From: Methanoregula sp.
GTDB taxonomy: Archaea; Halobacteriota; Methanomicrobia; Methanomicrobiales; Methanospirillaceae
Length of the DNA stretch: 34,459 bases
NCBI GenBank assembly: GCA_026394695.1
Contig: JAPKXT010000186.1
Coordinates: 1-34,459, forward strand
Direction: 5' to 3'
Part shown: in pieces, positions 15,152 through 23,253 of the stretch
Position numbering within the stretch: position 1 is the first letter of the stretch
Layout of the letters: every line of letters begins with the position of its first letter
Made by a program: the position numbers and the translations under genes
Notes under the pieces: generated by a model
Seen by the model: the letters and a program-made list of their open reading frames with translations, nothing else
The model's database searches: none
Told to the model about the DNA's origin: nothing

Positions 15152-15312
15152 ATTTTTATCCCTGCCGGAAAAGATATTATCGGGATACTTATGCAGTGGT
15201 GATACCTATATGTGCAGACCCGATCAATACTAGAATCAGTCAATAATTTCGCAACGGTTTTTTAAAAAACCAGTATCAAAAAATATCAATAATTATTATC
15301 ACTGGAATTACT

Positions 15313-15768
15313 ATGACATCACGCATGCAATCTCCTCACACGACCTGTCCGGGATGCCAGGAAGAGGTCTTTCTCGATGAGCTCGTCGGAGGAAAATGCC
15401 CGCTCTGCGGTTGCTCACTTGAGGATTTTGATGAGTCGTTTGGGGAGTATGAAGGAATCCTTGACCGCTCGGATCTTTCGTGGCTGATCTTCAATTATTT
15501 CGTCTTCAAAAAATTTGTTGATATGGGTGTTCCCCCTCACCAGATCATGGAGTTTGTCACCACCTATGAACAGAATGCGGAAAAACCCTCGGAGGAGTGG
15601 ATCAAAACCGAGTTTACTCTCGAAATCCCGATGAAACTTTTAGACCAGATCAGACCAAAGTACTGTGCGAAATGTAAAAAATTATTCTTCCGTGGTGGAA
15701 AAAAATCCATCCGTGGCGATATGCGTCGGACCCAGCTTACCGTTGAGTATCTTTGCGACCGGTGCTGA
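15313..15768 (+). CDS. Double zinc-ribbon protein, unknown function
   Basis: A 151-residue protein with two C-x2-C pairs near the N terminus (CPGC at about 12-15, CPLC at 30-33) and two near the C terminus (CAKC at about 117-120, and CDRC as its last four residues). That arrangement suggests two zinc ribbons around a helical middle (SDLSWLIFNYFVFKKFV...). The C-terminal half, with RGGKKSIRGDMRRTQ, is basic and could touch nucleic acid. No family can be named. The gene stands alone: about 160 bases follow the previous gene, with a TATA-like stretch near 15285-15295, and a T-run ends it. Confidence 0.65.
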   Translation: MTSRMQSPHTTCPGCQEEVFLDELVGGKCPLCGCSLEDFDESFGEYEGILDRSDLSWLIFNYFVFKKFVDMGVPPHQIMEFVTTYEQNAEKPSEEWIKTEFTLEIPMKLLDQIRPKYCAKCKKLFFRGGKKSIRGDMRRTQLTVEYLCDRC

Positions 15769-15809
15769 TACCGATATAATTTATTGTTATTTTGCTATTT
15801 TCACATTAG

Positions 15810-15815
15810 TTTTTT
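15810..15815 (+). terminator. Short poly-T terminator
   Basis: Six T residues follow an AT-rich stretch about 42 bases after the zinc-ribbon gene and just before the convergent PepSY-like gene ends. A weak but plausible archaeal stop signal. Confidence 0.35.
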
Positions 15816-15817
15816 AA

Positions 15818-17158
15818 TCAATGCTGGTAATAAAAATCAAGAATTTTTCCCGACTGAATATCAACCCAGCCTACTCCGGGCACCGGCCACTGTTTTTCAC
15901 GGATGACTGCATCATCAAATTGTACCTTCCATGCAATGGAGATACTACCTGGACGGGGAAAGACCGCTGGGGGTCTCTGGTCTCTCCATCGGATTTCTGC
16001 AGAAACAATCCTAAGCCCGTTACTTGATGTCGGATATGTCTGCTTAGCCCGGTCCAGAACCGCGTAGGTGGCCTCATAATGTGTCACAAGCGGCTCTATA
16101 GCAAGCGAAAATGCATTGTCAGGAGAGGCCCAGCGTCGGCTATATTCCGTTACTTCCCCGGTTACAGAATCAACTGAAATCGTAAACCCCTCATAATCAC
16201 AGGGAATATCCTGCATAATGCGGTTGTATACAAAAACGTATTGCCCGGCAATTGCCTCATCAGGGAATCCGAGAGGGTCATACCGGGCATTGCTCATGTT
16301 GAGGGGAAGGGGAAACCCGTTCCGATCGATAATGTAGCGATCTGCAATTTTTTGTGCAGCCGAAATATCGAGTGCAGGGTTTGCCTGCCTGCCCAGTCGT
16401 TCAATGCTTTTGGAAAATGATGTGATCTGACCAGTGTCCGGGTCCATGGTTCCGGTAAGTATCGAGGTATTATTCCTGTACAGGGAAAAGATCCATTCCG
16501 GCAGAGAATCGGTAGTGTTATTATACCTCATTCGGACCGTTTCAGGGTGATACATAATGAACGCACTGCTTACGAGAGTTTTTGCCTGGTCGGAAGTGAT
16601 CCTGGCACGTTCCTGTCCTGATGTATAGGGATCGCCAGTCCTGGCGTCGATAAACACTGAAAACCCGGTAGCCTCTGGTGAAGTATTGACCTGTCTGATC
16701 CTGAACTCGTAAAGGTTCAGACCTGCGTTCTGACCGGTGATATTCACGCTCATTAAAATATAGACAGGTGCCGGATAATCAAGCCGAAGAGAAGCGGTTG
16801 CAGTATCAAGGGATATAATATCACGGGTTGATTGTACGGGCACACCCGAACCAATGATAATGCCGGGGGTTTTTGTAACCGTCACGTTCAGGGTCAGAGG
16901 AGTTGTGATTTCATCAGATCGATTTACCGGGACTGTCTCTGCTGACGTTATTGTGGATGGGGGAAGTTGTACGGGGGTCTGGTTCGGTGAACCCGTCAGC
17001 ATCCCGTTCAATATCAGGTACAACCCGGCACAGATTGCGATAACCAGACAGAAAACTGCGATTTTTTTAAGTTGGCGCTTTTTTTTCTTTGCCTCAATCT
17101 GCATTTTGTAGCGCGGTGGCAGATACGTGATGTCTGACTCTTCGGGATTTTTATTCAT
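15818..17158 (-). CDS. Membrane-anchored PepSY/YcdB-like protein
   Basis: A 446-residue protein with a short cytoplasmic start rich in Lys (KKKKRQLKK), one membrane helix (about 33-53) and a large outside part. After a Thr/Pro-rich linker come repeated PepSY-type units: DARTGDPY, DPDTGQITSFSKS, then VDSVTGEVTEYSRRW, and a last VDIQSGKILDFYY. PepSY units are usually protease-inhibitor-like or regulatory surface domains. The frame can open at a TTG (17176), but GAGGTGG (about 17163-17169) stands five to six bases before ATG 17158, which fixes the start there. It is a single gene, convergent with the zinc-ribbon gene. The molecular role is unknown. Confidence 0.78.
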   Translation of the reverse strand: MNKNPEESDITYLPPRYKMQIEAKKKKRQLKKIAVFCLVIAICAGLYLILNGMLTGSPNQTPVQLPPSTITSAETVPVNRSDEITTPLTLNVTVTKTPGIIIGSGVPVQSTRDIISLDTATASLRLDYPAPVYILMSVNITGQNAGLNLYEFRIRQVNTSPEATGFSVFIDARTGDPYTSGQERARITSDQAKTLVSSAFIMYHPETVRMRYNNTTDSLPEWIFSLYRNNTSILTGTMDPDTGQITSFSKSIERLGRQANPALDISAAQKIADRYIIDRNGFPLPLNMSNARYDPLGFPDEAIAGQYVFVYNRIMQDIPCDYEGFTISVDSVTGEVTEYSRRWASPDNAFSLAIEPLVTHYEATYAVLDRAKQTYPTSSNGLRIVSAEIRWRDQRPPAVFPRPGSISIAWKVQFDDAVIREKQWPVPGVGWVDIQSGKILDFYYQH

Positions 17159-17263
17159 TGCTGCCACCTCAATCAAGTACTTATAATAGTATTCTGTTGA
17201 GGTAAAAATAAAGAACGGTGCCTAAAAAGTCAACAGGTTTGTTGATGAGGGAATGTTCTCTCT

Positions 17264-17271
17264 AAAAAAAA
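17264..17271 (-). terminator. Poly-T terminator after proS
   Basis: Eight A residues on the plus strand give a T8 run in the minus-strand transcript, about 150 bases after the proS stop. A second run (A7) at about 17295 could assist. The 17159-17419 gap holds nothing else that I can support, apart from the promoter of the PepSY-like gene. Confidence 0.45.
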
Positions 17272-17419
17272 TTGTCGGTAATGGGTAGATCGGAAAAAAA
17301 TTACATAATCCTTCATGATTGCCCTCTTGATTTACCAGATTGTTTTTCCCTTCCGGGTCTGTGAGGGAAATCATAAGTAAAAAAGGGAAAATGATCCCCG
17401 TTCTCACGGGAATTTTATA

Positions 17420-18856
17420 TCAATATGCTCTTCCGACAAGTGTTGCCTTGCCCGGTTTCCCGCAGGCAATACATTTACCCTCTGTGACGGGAACATATAC
17501 TGAACGCACATCAGTCCCAAGAATACTCGCGTTTGTCTTCTCTTCAATCCCATCGCCGCATTCCCGCTGCTGGCACCAGTGGACAACTGCGACCCTGCCT
17601 TCATTGAGGGTAGCGTTGAGTGCATCCATCGATTCAACATTGCAGAGATGGGATTTTGTGTGCTCTTCTGCCCGTGCGCGGAGGGTGTCCGTAATCTCAC
17701 CCAGCACGCGCGTCATGCCTTCTGTTACCGTCGCGAGTTCGAGTGATGTCTTCTCTCCGTTCCGCTTCACCGCCATGACTTTTCCTGCATCAAGATCCCT
17801 GGGTCCGAGCTCAAGCCGGAGCGGGACGCCGCGGAGCTCCCACCAGTAGTATTTTGCTCCTGGTCGCAGGTCGCGGGTATCGAGTTTCACCCGGAAACCC
17901 GCTGTGGTGAGATCGGTTCTTAGTTTCTGTGCTGCCGTCATCACATCTTCATGTCGTTTACCGATGGTGATGGGAACGATGACTGCCTGGAACGTGGCAA
18001 CTGCAGGAGGGAGGATAAGTCCCTTGTCATCGCCGTGTATGCTGATCAGGGCTGCAATACAGCGCTCGGAAATACCGTAACAAGTCTGGTATGCGAGTTT
18101 CTGCTCGCCATTTTTGTCCTCATAGGTAATGTTGAACGTCCGGGAAAAGTGATCGCCAAGGTGGTGCACGGTGCCGATCTGGAGAGTCTTGCCGTTTGGC
18201 ATTATTGCATCAACGGCAATCGTGTAATCGGCGCCAGGGAACTTATCCCAGTCCGGACGTTTTGAGATGAGGGTTGGGATGCAGAGGCCGTTGTAGAATT
18301 CGCGATAGAGAGCGATCGCCTCTTCTACCTGTTGTTCAGCCTCTTCCCAGGTAGCATGAACCGTGTGGGCTTCCTTAAACGAGGTGATCTCCCTGAGGCG
18401 AATCAGCGGACGGGTCTGTTTTGTCTCGTACCGGAACGTGTTTACGATCTGGTAATATTTTATGGGCAAATCTGCATGAGAGCGGACCCAGAGGGCATAC
18501 ATCGGGTAGATTGCGGTCTCGCTTGTCGGACGCAATGCAAGCTTTACATCGAGAAGTGTTGTCCCGCCATGCGTTACCCAGTACACTTCATCTTCGAATC
18601 CTTTGATGTGCTCAGCCTCCTTCATGAATTCCTGTTCAGGAATCAGGAGGGGAAAAAGTGTTTCCTGGTGGTCGCGGTCAAGGAGATCGCGGAGTCTCTG
18701 GTACACGTATTTGCGTATCGCAAACCCGTAGGGGAACCAGACATACAATCCTTTGACAGGATAACGAACATCCATGATCTCGGCCCGCCATAACAGGTCA
18801 TTAAACCATGCAGAAAAGTCATTTTTCGGTGGCAGGGCGCCCGCGTCATCGTCCAT
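17420..18856 (-). CDS. proS: Prolyl-tRNA synthetase, archaeal/eukaryotic type
   Basis: ProS charges tRNA-Pro with proline in two ATP-dependent steps. The 478-residue protein is of the archaeal/eukaryotic type: no bacterial editing insertion, class-II motif 2 region [25 protein letters not shown], motif-1 side with [21 protein letters not shown], motif 3 region [20 protein letters not shown], an anticodon-binding domain (from about residue 285), and a C-terminal zinc-type domain (Cys in [11 protein letters not shown] and [10 protein letters not shown]) ending in the conserved RAY. The ATG has a GAGGAT-like site 9 bases upstream. It is 12 bases downstream of the SpoIIM-like gene, in an operon DUF63-spoIIM-proS. 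Confidence 0.97.
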   Translation of the reverse strand: MDDDAGALPPKNDFSAWFNDLLWRAEIMDVRYPVKGLYVWFPYGFAIRKYVYQRLRDLLDRDHQETLFPLLIPEQEFMKEAEHIKGFEDEVYWVTHGGTTLLDVKLALRPTSETAIYPMYALWVRSHADLPIKYYQIVNTFRYETKQTRPLIRLREITSFKEAHTVHATWEEAEQQVEEAIALYREFYNGLCIPTLISKRPDWDKFPGADYTIAVDAIMPNGKTLQIGTVHHLGDHFSRTFNITYEDKNGEQKLAYQTCYGISERCIAALISIHGDDKGLILPPAVATFQAVIVPITIGKRHEDVMTAAQKLRTDLTTAGFRVKLDTRDLRPGAKYYWWELRGVPLRLELGPRDLDAGKVMAVKRNGEKTSLELATVTEGMTRVLGEITDTLRARAEEHTKSHLCNVESMDALNATLNEGRVAVVHWCQQRECGDGIEEKTNASILGTDVRSVYVPVTEGKCIACGKPGKATLVGRAY

Positions 18857-18868
18857 GAATCAGATCCT

Positions 18869-19435
18869 CTAAGCTACTAAATGTATGATAATTGGTGTAA
18901 TAAAAGCCTCGACAAATGCGGCGATTGCAACAAGTGGCAAGACATATATAACAAACAGTCGTGTGTATCTCCTCGCCTCTTCTGCAGTGTCCCCTACGTG
19001 GTACCACTCAGCGATGAGTGTCTGGGCGAGCAGGATGCCGAGCGCTCCCGAAAGGATGAACGCAGGAATCTCAAAGATACCATGCGGAAGGATCGCTGCG
19101 ATGACAAAAACGACAGAGTGATCCTTATGCACGATTTCCATGATCGAGCCGATAAGTACACCATTCAGACTCATAATAAATATCGTGATGATACCAAACG
19201 ATGCCCCTCCCAAAAAGAGCAGGAGGCATGCTTCAAGATTGTTGAAGAAGAGCCGGATGAAGATATCCGGGGAATCTTTCCCCAGGATCTGATTTGCAAC
19301 CTCTTTTTCAAAGAGTTTCATCAGGTCTTCTCCAATTGCCGGGTTTTTCATTGTTCCAACCCAGCCAACCGTGATCGTGGCACAAAAGAGGAGCGATATG
19401 ATGATGATCGCATTCGTCAGCGGGGAATTAGACAT
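18869..19435 (-). CDS. SpoIIM-family (stage II sporulation M-like) membrane protein
   Basis: A 188-residue integral membrane protein with hydrophobic segments at about 8-28, 68-95, 98-115, 120-145 and 160-185. The family hallmark is the region FFNNLEACLLLFLGGASFGI...LNGVLIGSI...LPHGIFEIPAFILSG, matching SpoIIM-like proteins with the conserved N-N, G-x-x-x-G and PHG-x-FE-x-PA. In sporulating bacteria SpoIIM acts with peptidoglycan hydrolases; archaea lack that wall, so the role here is unknown. The start overlaps the end of the DUF63 gene by eight bases, so the two membrane proteins are probably made together. Confidence 0.9.
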   Translation of the reverse strand: MSNSPLTNAIIIISLLFCATITVGWVGTMKNPAIGEDLMKLFEKEVANQILGKDSPDIFIRLFFNNLEACLLLFLGGASFGIITIFIMSLNGVLIGSIMEIVHKDHSVVFVIAAILPHGIFEIPAFILSGALGILLAQTLIAEWYHVGDTAEEARRYTRLFVIYVLPLVAIAAFVEAFITPIIIHLVA

Positions 19436-20294
19436 ACAGTACCATCCGCGTCATATCCCTGATTCCCGGAGCTAACCCGACTACAATCATGGCGAGCAGT
19501 ACGAGATGCCAGAATGCGGGATTTGCCTCTTTGCGGTAGAGTTCCATGATGTAGATTGCCGGGAAGAGTACGACCAGTTTCAACGGGAACATTACAAATG
19601 CAGTATGGGTCAGTTCAATAAGGCCAGATCCTACCACATGTTGTTCTACATATTGGACTGACGGGTGTAAGTCTATCCCGTAACTCGTCGCGCTTGCATC
19701 CAGCAGCTGACCAAAAAGGAGTGTCAGGTAGAGTGGATCAGTAACATATTCCCAGTGGAGTATGTAGCGCATGCACGCCCAGACCAGCAGAGTGGCAGTA
19801 ATTGCCATCAGGGGAATGATGGCAAACACAAAGAGGTCAAGATGGGCATGGCTTATCCCCCATGCGATCAGCACAAGCGAAACGATAAATGTGGATATAA
19901 TGCCGGCAAAAGCGTAAAATGTGAGAAAATTCTGCGTTAATCCCTGCAGGGTAACGTAGCGGGAAAGGAACAGCATAGCAATCGTATAAAAAAAGAGTAC
20001 GAAGTAGATCAGCGGGGTCACGAGTAAAAACTGGAGGTCCCCCGTGATCATTCCGGTATCCTGAACAACCCGCAACACCCCTCCAAGAAAAACGTAAGGG
20101 AGTGTAGCAAGGATGAATCTGGCATCAATTTTGAATCCAATATCAGAAAGCCAGCTCGATTTTGACATCCAGCGATATAATAAATACACGCCGATGACCA
20201 GGATTAGAGCATAGGTAAGCGTATCTACTATGTTATAGGGTTGGCCCATCCTGATGGGATCGATGTAGTATTTGTATATGAAATCACTAATCAT
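19428..20294 (-). CDS. DUF63 family integral membrane protein
   Basis: A 288-residue archaeal membrane protein with about seven hydrophobic segments. The opening MISDFIYKYYIDPI and the motif ATLPYVFLGGVLRVVQDTG are characteristic of DUF63, and the later LLFGQLLDASATSYGIDL and EQHVVGSGLIELT match the same family. Its function is not known. It is the first gene of a three-gene transcript with spoIIM-like and proS genes. Its start codon is separated by only two bases from that of the divergent egsA, so its promoter must lie within the egsA coding sequence or overlap it. Confidence 0.9.
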   Translation of the reverse strand: MISDFIYKYYIDPIRMGQPYNIVDTLTYALILVIGVYLLYRWMSKSSWLSDIGFKIDARFILATLPYVFLGGVLRVVQDTGMITGDLQFLLVTPLIYFVLFFYTIAMLFLSRYVTLQGLTQNFLTFYAFAGIISTFIVSLVLIAWGISHAHLDLFVFAIIPLMAITATLLVWACMRYILHWEYVTDPLYLTLLFGQLLDASATSYGIDLHPSVQYVEQHVVGSGLIELTHTAFVMFPLKLVVLFPAIYIMELYRKEANPAFWHLVLLAMIVVGLAPGIRDMTRMVLYV

Positions 20295-20296
20295 CC

Positions 20297-21385
20297 ATGA
20301 TCAGAATGAGCGCAGATGCAATAAAATTACTCAAACCGAAGGTTTTTGACAAATCCAAATGGATGCAGCTGCCCCGTGATGTTGTTATCGGGCATGATGT
20401 GTTCGGCCAGATCCCGTCTGTCTGTGAAGATCTTAAACTCGGTAAGTCTGCGCTCCTTATATCCGGAAAGAGTACAATGAGTCTTGCCGGGGATAACGTG
20501 AGGAAGATCCTCAATAACAATTATACCGTGAAGCCATTTCTTGCAGATGAGATCAGCCTGCCTGTTATCAAGAAGGCTGAAAAGGCCGCGGCAGGTATGG
20601 ACTTTTTAATCGGTGTCGGGGGCGGGCGGGTGATCGATACCGCGAAGATCGTTTCATATAATCTTGACCTCCAGTTTATTTCCGTACCCACTGCGGCGTC
20701 ACATGATGGTATTGCATCTTCCCGGGCATCAGTGCCTACCCTTGAGGGGCATGCTTCGCTGGATGCCCAGCCACCGATTGCGATTGTCGCGGACACGGGT
20801 ATCATTGCCTCCGCACCGCACCGGCTCCTTGCCGCCGGGTGTGCCGATGTCATCTCCAACTACACTGCGATCCTGGATTGGGAGCTCGCCCACCGGGTTA
20901 AAGGAGAACCGATGAGTGAGTACGCAATAGCGCTCTCAAAGATGACCGCTGAGATCCTGGTAAAGAACTCCCACCTGATCAAACCGCACCAGGAGCAGTC
21001 TGCGTGGTTCGTAACAAAAGCGCTCGTATCCAGCGGGGTTGCCATGAGCATCGCAGGATCATCCCGCCCGGCAAGCGGTGGCGAACACAAGTTCTCCCAT
21101 GCGCTTGACAAGCTCGCACCGGGCAAGGCGCTTCATGGCGAGAGCTGCGGAATTGGGACGATTATTTCCATGTACCTGCACGGAGGAGACTGGAGGGGTA
21201 TCCGTGCTTCGTTAAAAAGCATCGGCGCTCCGGTAACTCCCGCAGAAGTCGGGATTGACGATGCAATTGCTGTTGAAGCGCTTCTTATGGCAAAGACTAT
21301 CCGTCCGGAACGCTTCACAATATTCGATATGGGTCTCACACGGGAATCGGCAGAGAATCTTGTACAGATGCTCTACAGGGAATGA
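20297..21385 (+). CDS. egsA: NAD(P)-dependent sn-glycerol-1-phosphate dehydrogenase
   Basis: EgsA reduces dihydroxyacetone phosphate to sn-glycerol-1-phosphate, the archaea-specific backbone for ether lipids. The 362-residue protein matches iron-alcohol-dehydrogenase-like GDPDH: IGVGGGRVIDTAKIVSY (nucleotide loop), ISVPTAASHDGIASSRAS, AADTGIIA-type segment, AAGCADVISNYTAILDW (metal ligand Asp), and zinc-binding His in SGGEHKFSHALD and LHGESCGIG. Start is ATG 20297 or 20306 (MSADAI). The stop overlaps the following ATGA, and UPF0179 follows. The geranylgeranyl reductase needed later in the same pathway is at the far end of this window. Confidence 0.97.
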   Translation: MIRMSADAIKLLKPKVFDKSKWMQLPRDVVIGHDVFGQIPSVCEDLKLGKSALLISGKSTMSLAGDNVRKILNNNYTVKPFLADEISLPVIKKAEKAAAGMDFLIGVGGGRVIDTAKIVSYNLDLQFISVPTAASHDGIASSRASVPTLEGHASLDAQPPIAIVADTGIIASAPHRLLAAGCADVISNYTAILDWELAHRVKGEPMSEYAIALSKMTAEILVKNSHLIKPHQEQSAWFVTKALVSSGVAMSIAGSSRPASGGEHKFSHALDKLAPGKALHGESCGIGTIISMYLHGGDWRGIRASLKSIGAPVTPAEVGIDDAIAVEALLMAKTIRPERFTIFDMGLTRESAENLVQMLYRE

Positions 21386-21396
21386 GGGGTGATCTC

Positions 21397-21843
21397 ATGG
21401 CGGATACAAAAACAAAAGTGACACTGGTCGGGACGGTTCTGGCAAAGGAGGGTGTTGAGTTCATCTACGAAGGTGAAGCTGCCGGGTGCGATACCTGCAA
21501 GGTAAAAAAGGCATGTAATAACCTCCAGATAGGAAGACGGTACCGTATAATTTCCGTCAGGACGACACATCATGAATGCCCCGTTCACCTTAATGGCACA
21601 ACTGCTGTCGAAGTTATGGAGGCACCGATAACCGTGCTTATCAACGCTGATATGGCAATTATCAATTCAAAGATCAAGCTTGAACTCTCCTGCAACAAGA
21701 GTGATTGCCGCAGTTACCCGCTTTGCCATCCTGACGGTGTAGTGGAAGGAGAAAAGTATGTCGTTTCCGATGTGCTGGGTAATGCTTCGGATATATGCGA
21801 AAAAGGACGGGCACTGAAGCTCGTCGATATACGACCTTCGTGA
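21397..21843 (+). CDS. UPF0179 family protein
   Basis: A 148-residue archaeal protein of the UPF0179 family. It opens MADTKTKVTLVGTVLAKEGVEFIYEG and contains conserved Cys: CDTCKVKKAC, then ECPVH, LSCNKSDCRSYPLC and a late ICEKG. Several cysteines in C-x2-C and C-x4-C spacing suggest metal or Fe-S binding. Function is unknown. A frame opens at ATG 21382 overlapping the egsA stop, but GGGGTGAT (about 21386-21393) before ATG 21397 and family length favour the later start. It is probably co-transcribed with egsA. Confidence 0.93.
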   Translation: MADTKTKVTLVGTVLAKEGVEFIYEGEAAGCDTCKVKKACNNLQIGRRYRIISVRTTHHECPVHLNGTTAVEVMEAPITVLINADMAIINSKIKLELSCNKSDCRSYPLCHPDGVVEGEKYVVSDVLGNASDICEKGRALKLVDIRPS

Positions 21844-22035
21844 TATATTCCCCCAAAAAAAGGATTAAAAATTCCGGTATTCCGGCTTTTTTATTGGTGG
21901 AGCAGGTTCCGGGTATCGCATCCGGATCAAGTGCAGATGCAATACGCACGATCTTGACCTCTGCTATCGATCGTGCCAATACAGAAGTCCATGCGTTGTG
22001 ATCCGAAACCGGAAATCTGACAAACGGGAATTTGT
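21844..22035. terminator. Convergent gap with T-runs for both strands
   Basis: For the plus strand, a short TTCCGGTATTCCGG repeat followed by a T6 run (about 21889-21895) could stop egsA/UPF0179. For the minus strand, A7 at about 21854-21860 gives a T-run beyond the ADP-ribosylglycohydrolase gene. No gene is seen in the gap. Confidence 0.4.
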
Positions 22036-22929
22036 TTACCGAACATGCTCTGCACAAGACCAGAGCTGTTCTGCAGAGTGCAGGATACTTCTATAGCCAT
22101 CGAGATCCCGTTTCCACCGGTGCGGGATGGCCCCGGAACCCCAGTATGCCCCGGCAAGTGCGCCGCAGCATGCACCTACCGTGTCAGCATCCCCTCCAAG
22201 ATTGATTGCCGAGAGGATAGCATTCTCAAGGGTGCGGGCATTCATGAAGCAGGACAGGGCTGCGTGCGAGCAGAGCACAGCGTCTAGTGAAGGTACCTGC
22301 AAATAATTCTGGTAATTTCCCAGGATCGTAAACACTTCGTCATTCGTACACAGCAAGCGTGCATGACGGTATGCCTCCCTGCGTGAAACACCGCGGCACA
22401 TATCGCTCACCATCACGTTAAGCCATGCGGAACAGTGCCCTGCGACTGGATCATAGTGCGTAAGTTGTGAGCAAGCAAGGCTCACGAAATACACATCTTG
22501 GGCTGGAAAGAAAATACCCACGGGAAACCCGCGCATTACACTCCCATTACTCCGGCTGCCATGCAGTCGTTTGTGCACGAGCCACGCTGCCCGGTGCGGC
22601 AGGGTACCGGATTTGATCAATTCAAAGAATGCAGAAGATGTCGGGCCATACCATTCCGGATGCTTATTATAACCGAGAATCAACCTTGGTATAAGGTCAG
22701 TTGGACGAAATCCCTTGCATGCAACGAGCGATTCTGCAACTGCCAATGCTTGTAATGTGTCATCAGTGATTTCTCCTTTTTTTCGGAAATGCCGCCCTCC
22801 GGGAAGCATTTCGGTCACCCACGCCTTGGTTGGGGCAGATCCTTCCAGGGGCGCACCCAATGCATCCCCAATTGCCAGCGCAACGAGCGATCCGGTAGCA
22901 TGCAGGTTTCCTGATATAAATCTCACCAA
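22036..22929 (-). CDS. ADP-ribosylglycohydrolase family protein
   Basis: A 297-residue all-helical enzyme of the ADP-ribosylglycohydrolase/DraG group, which removes ADP-ribose from proteins, nucleic acids or small molecules using two Mg ions. The metal-ligand motifs are intact: ALAIGDALGAPLEG (about 17-30), GEITDDTLQA with the T-D-D-T set (about 53-62), and the C-terminal NLGGDADTVGACCGALAGA (about 247-265), with G-G-D-x-D-T. The start is GTG 22929, without a ribosome site. The gene faces UPF0058 across 52 bases. No partner ADP-ribosyltransferase is visible in the window, so the substrate is unknown. Confidence 0.93.
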   Translation of the reverse strand: MVRFISGNLHATGSLVALAIGDALGAPLEGSAPTKAWVTEMLPGGRHFRKKGEITDDTLQALAVAESLVACKGFRPTDLIPRLILGYNKHPEWYGPTSSAFFELIKSGTLPHRAAWLVHKRLHGSRSNGSVMRGFPVGIFFPAQDVYFVSLACSQLTHYDPVAGHCSAWLNVMVSDMCRGVSRREAYRHARLLCTNDEVFTILGNYQNYLQVPSLDAVLCSHAALSCFMNARTLENAILSAINLGGDADTVGACCGALAGAYWGSGAIPHRWKRDLDGYRSILHSAEQLWSCAEHVR

Positions 22930-22981
22930 AAAGGTATATCTGTATCACAAGAAAAAGAATCAGCTTGCAGAAGGTGATAGT

Positions 22982-23248
22982 GTGCAAAAGGAAGAGTTGC
23001 TGCATTTACACATGTTAATGATTCACATCAAGAAGTACTATGAAGGCGTCACCAACGAAGAAATCGGCACTGGCCGTTATAATTCCCTTGAAATTTCCCC
23101 GGTCCACATCCACAAGGACAAAAAAGCCCACAAAGATGCTCTTCTCACGCTGGGAGATGAGATTGTTACCCATATTCACGGGCGAAATATGTCTGTGGTG
23201 AACTATTCTTCAGAGACTGCATCCACAAAAGTTGCAGCCGAACATTAA
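22982..23248 (+). CDS. UPF0058 family protein
   Basis: An 88-residue archaeal protein of UPF0058: VQKEELLHLHMLMIHIKKYYEG, then SPVHIHKDKKAHKDALLTLGDEI, a helical family of unknown function. The frame runs far upstream as an empty extension, but GTG 22982 is the family start: AAGGTGATA (about 22969-22977) is a close match to the ribosome site just before it and the first residues match the usual M-Q-K-[DE]-E-L opening. It begins the long plus-strand cluster; elp3 starts five bases after its stop. Histidine-rich segments (HLH, HIH) could bind metal. Confidence 0.9.
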   Translation: MQKEELLHLHMLMIHIKKYYEGVTNEEIGTGRYNSLEISPVHIHKDKKAHKDALLTLGDEIVTHIHGRNMSVVNYSSETASTKVAAEH

Positions 23249-23253
23249 AAGTT

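Noticed and set aside
18332-18793. 153-codon plus-strand frame opposite proS
   Set aside because: Shadow of an intact aminoacyl-tRNA synthetase gene; no start signal or motif.
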